From CAG-826 sp964583155 (GTDB taxonomy: Bacteria; Bacillota_I; Bacilli_A; RFN20; CAG-826): DNA of 64,000 nt. Below, in pieces: positions 63,906 to 64,000 of this stretch. Location: NCBI GenBank assembly GCA_964583155.1, contig CAZOUY010000002.1, positions 62,001 to 126,000 of the forward strand. The letters run 5' to 3'. A program made the position numbers and the translations under genes. The first letter of the stretch is position 1; every line of letters begins with the position of its first letter. The notes beneath the pieces are model-generated. The model had not been told where the DNA came from and did not search any database. It was given only the letters and a program-made list of their open reading frames with translations.

Positions 63906-64000
63906 ATGTCAAAATTCAAAAGAATCATTAAAAAAATTGTTTTTAATAAAATCACATATACAATCTATAGGCCTTTTGCATTACTCTTTGGATCGCATCA
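63906..64000 (+). CDS. Start of a gene cut by the right edge
   Basis: Thirty-one residues are visible (MSKFKRIIKKIVFNKITY, then a short hydrophobic part), with AAAGGGG upstream of ATG 63906. The basic N-terminus resembles glycosyltransferases of polymer loci, but the fragment is too short to name. Confidence 0.55.
   Translation, partial: MSKFKRIIKKIVFNKITYTIYRPFALLFGSH

Overview
The window reads as a chromosome segment of a low-GC Bacillota, most likely a Bacilli-class gut lineage near Erysipelotrichales/RF39/RFN20. The evidence is the dnaX-ybaB-recR-tmk-holB-ricT-rsmI and secG-rnr-smpB gene orders, strong AGGAGG-type ribosome binding sites, RicT, ComFA/ComFC, a folate ECF transporter under a THF riboswitch, and SipW-type secretion. 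TGA is a normal stop codon here: RF2 is present with its TGA frameshift site, so this is not a code-4 mollicute. All names come from motif recognition by eye; no search was run.

Layout. 1-4032: end of a PII-like gene, a GT-C membrane protein, murA, a lipoprotein and a small unknown protein. 4093-7215: a YfhO-family envelope protein. 7254-13281 (minus): DNA replication/repair operon. 13507-16958: prfA-prmC-unknown-tsaC-rpiB, a translation group. 17118-19878: an M23 (SpoIIQ-like) protein with altered metal ligands, comFA-comFC and a cold-shock protein. 20031-29913: secA, prfB (+1 frameshift), yitT, S41 protease, uvrB and two little-known proteins. 30092-33021: secG-rnr-smpB, facing folT. 33824-39625: a small membrane protein, a CotH-type lipoprotein, a flavodiiron protein fused to rubredoxin, and a surface endonuclease I with Ig-like domains.

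39934-43578 is the most interesting part. A tyrosine recombinase is followed by a 161-bp segment bounded by perfect 20-bp inverted repeats. The segment contains a consensus promoter (TTGACA, 16 bp, TATAAT) that points backwards, away from the next operon. That operon encodes two proteins with SipW-type signal peptides and a SipW-like signal peptidase with an extra C-terminal domain. This is best read as a self-contained DNA-inversion switch for a TasA/camelysin-like fibre operon, captured in the OFF orientation.

44523-48252 holds a large Ig-like surface protein and a tandem duplication of about 470 bp carrying one intact and one decayed copy of a small gene. From 48567 to the right edge is a surface glycopolymer locus: a polymerase/CDP-glycerol-transferase fusion, a flippase, a TagD-like cytidylyltransferase, a PdxA homologue, an ATP-grasp protein, an ISLre2-type transposase remnant, then glycosyltransferases, the CapE/CapF/CapG route to UDP-N-acetyl-L-fucosamine, and an acetyltransferase. 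The polymer is probably a FucNAc-containing glycan carrying glycerol-phosphate or a related CDP-activated group.
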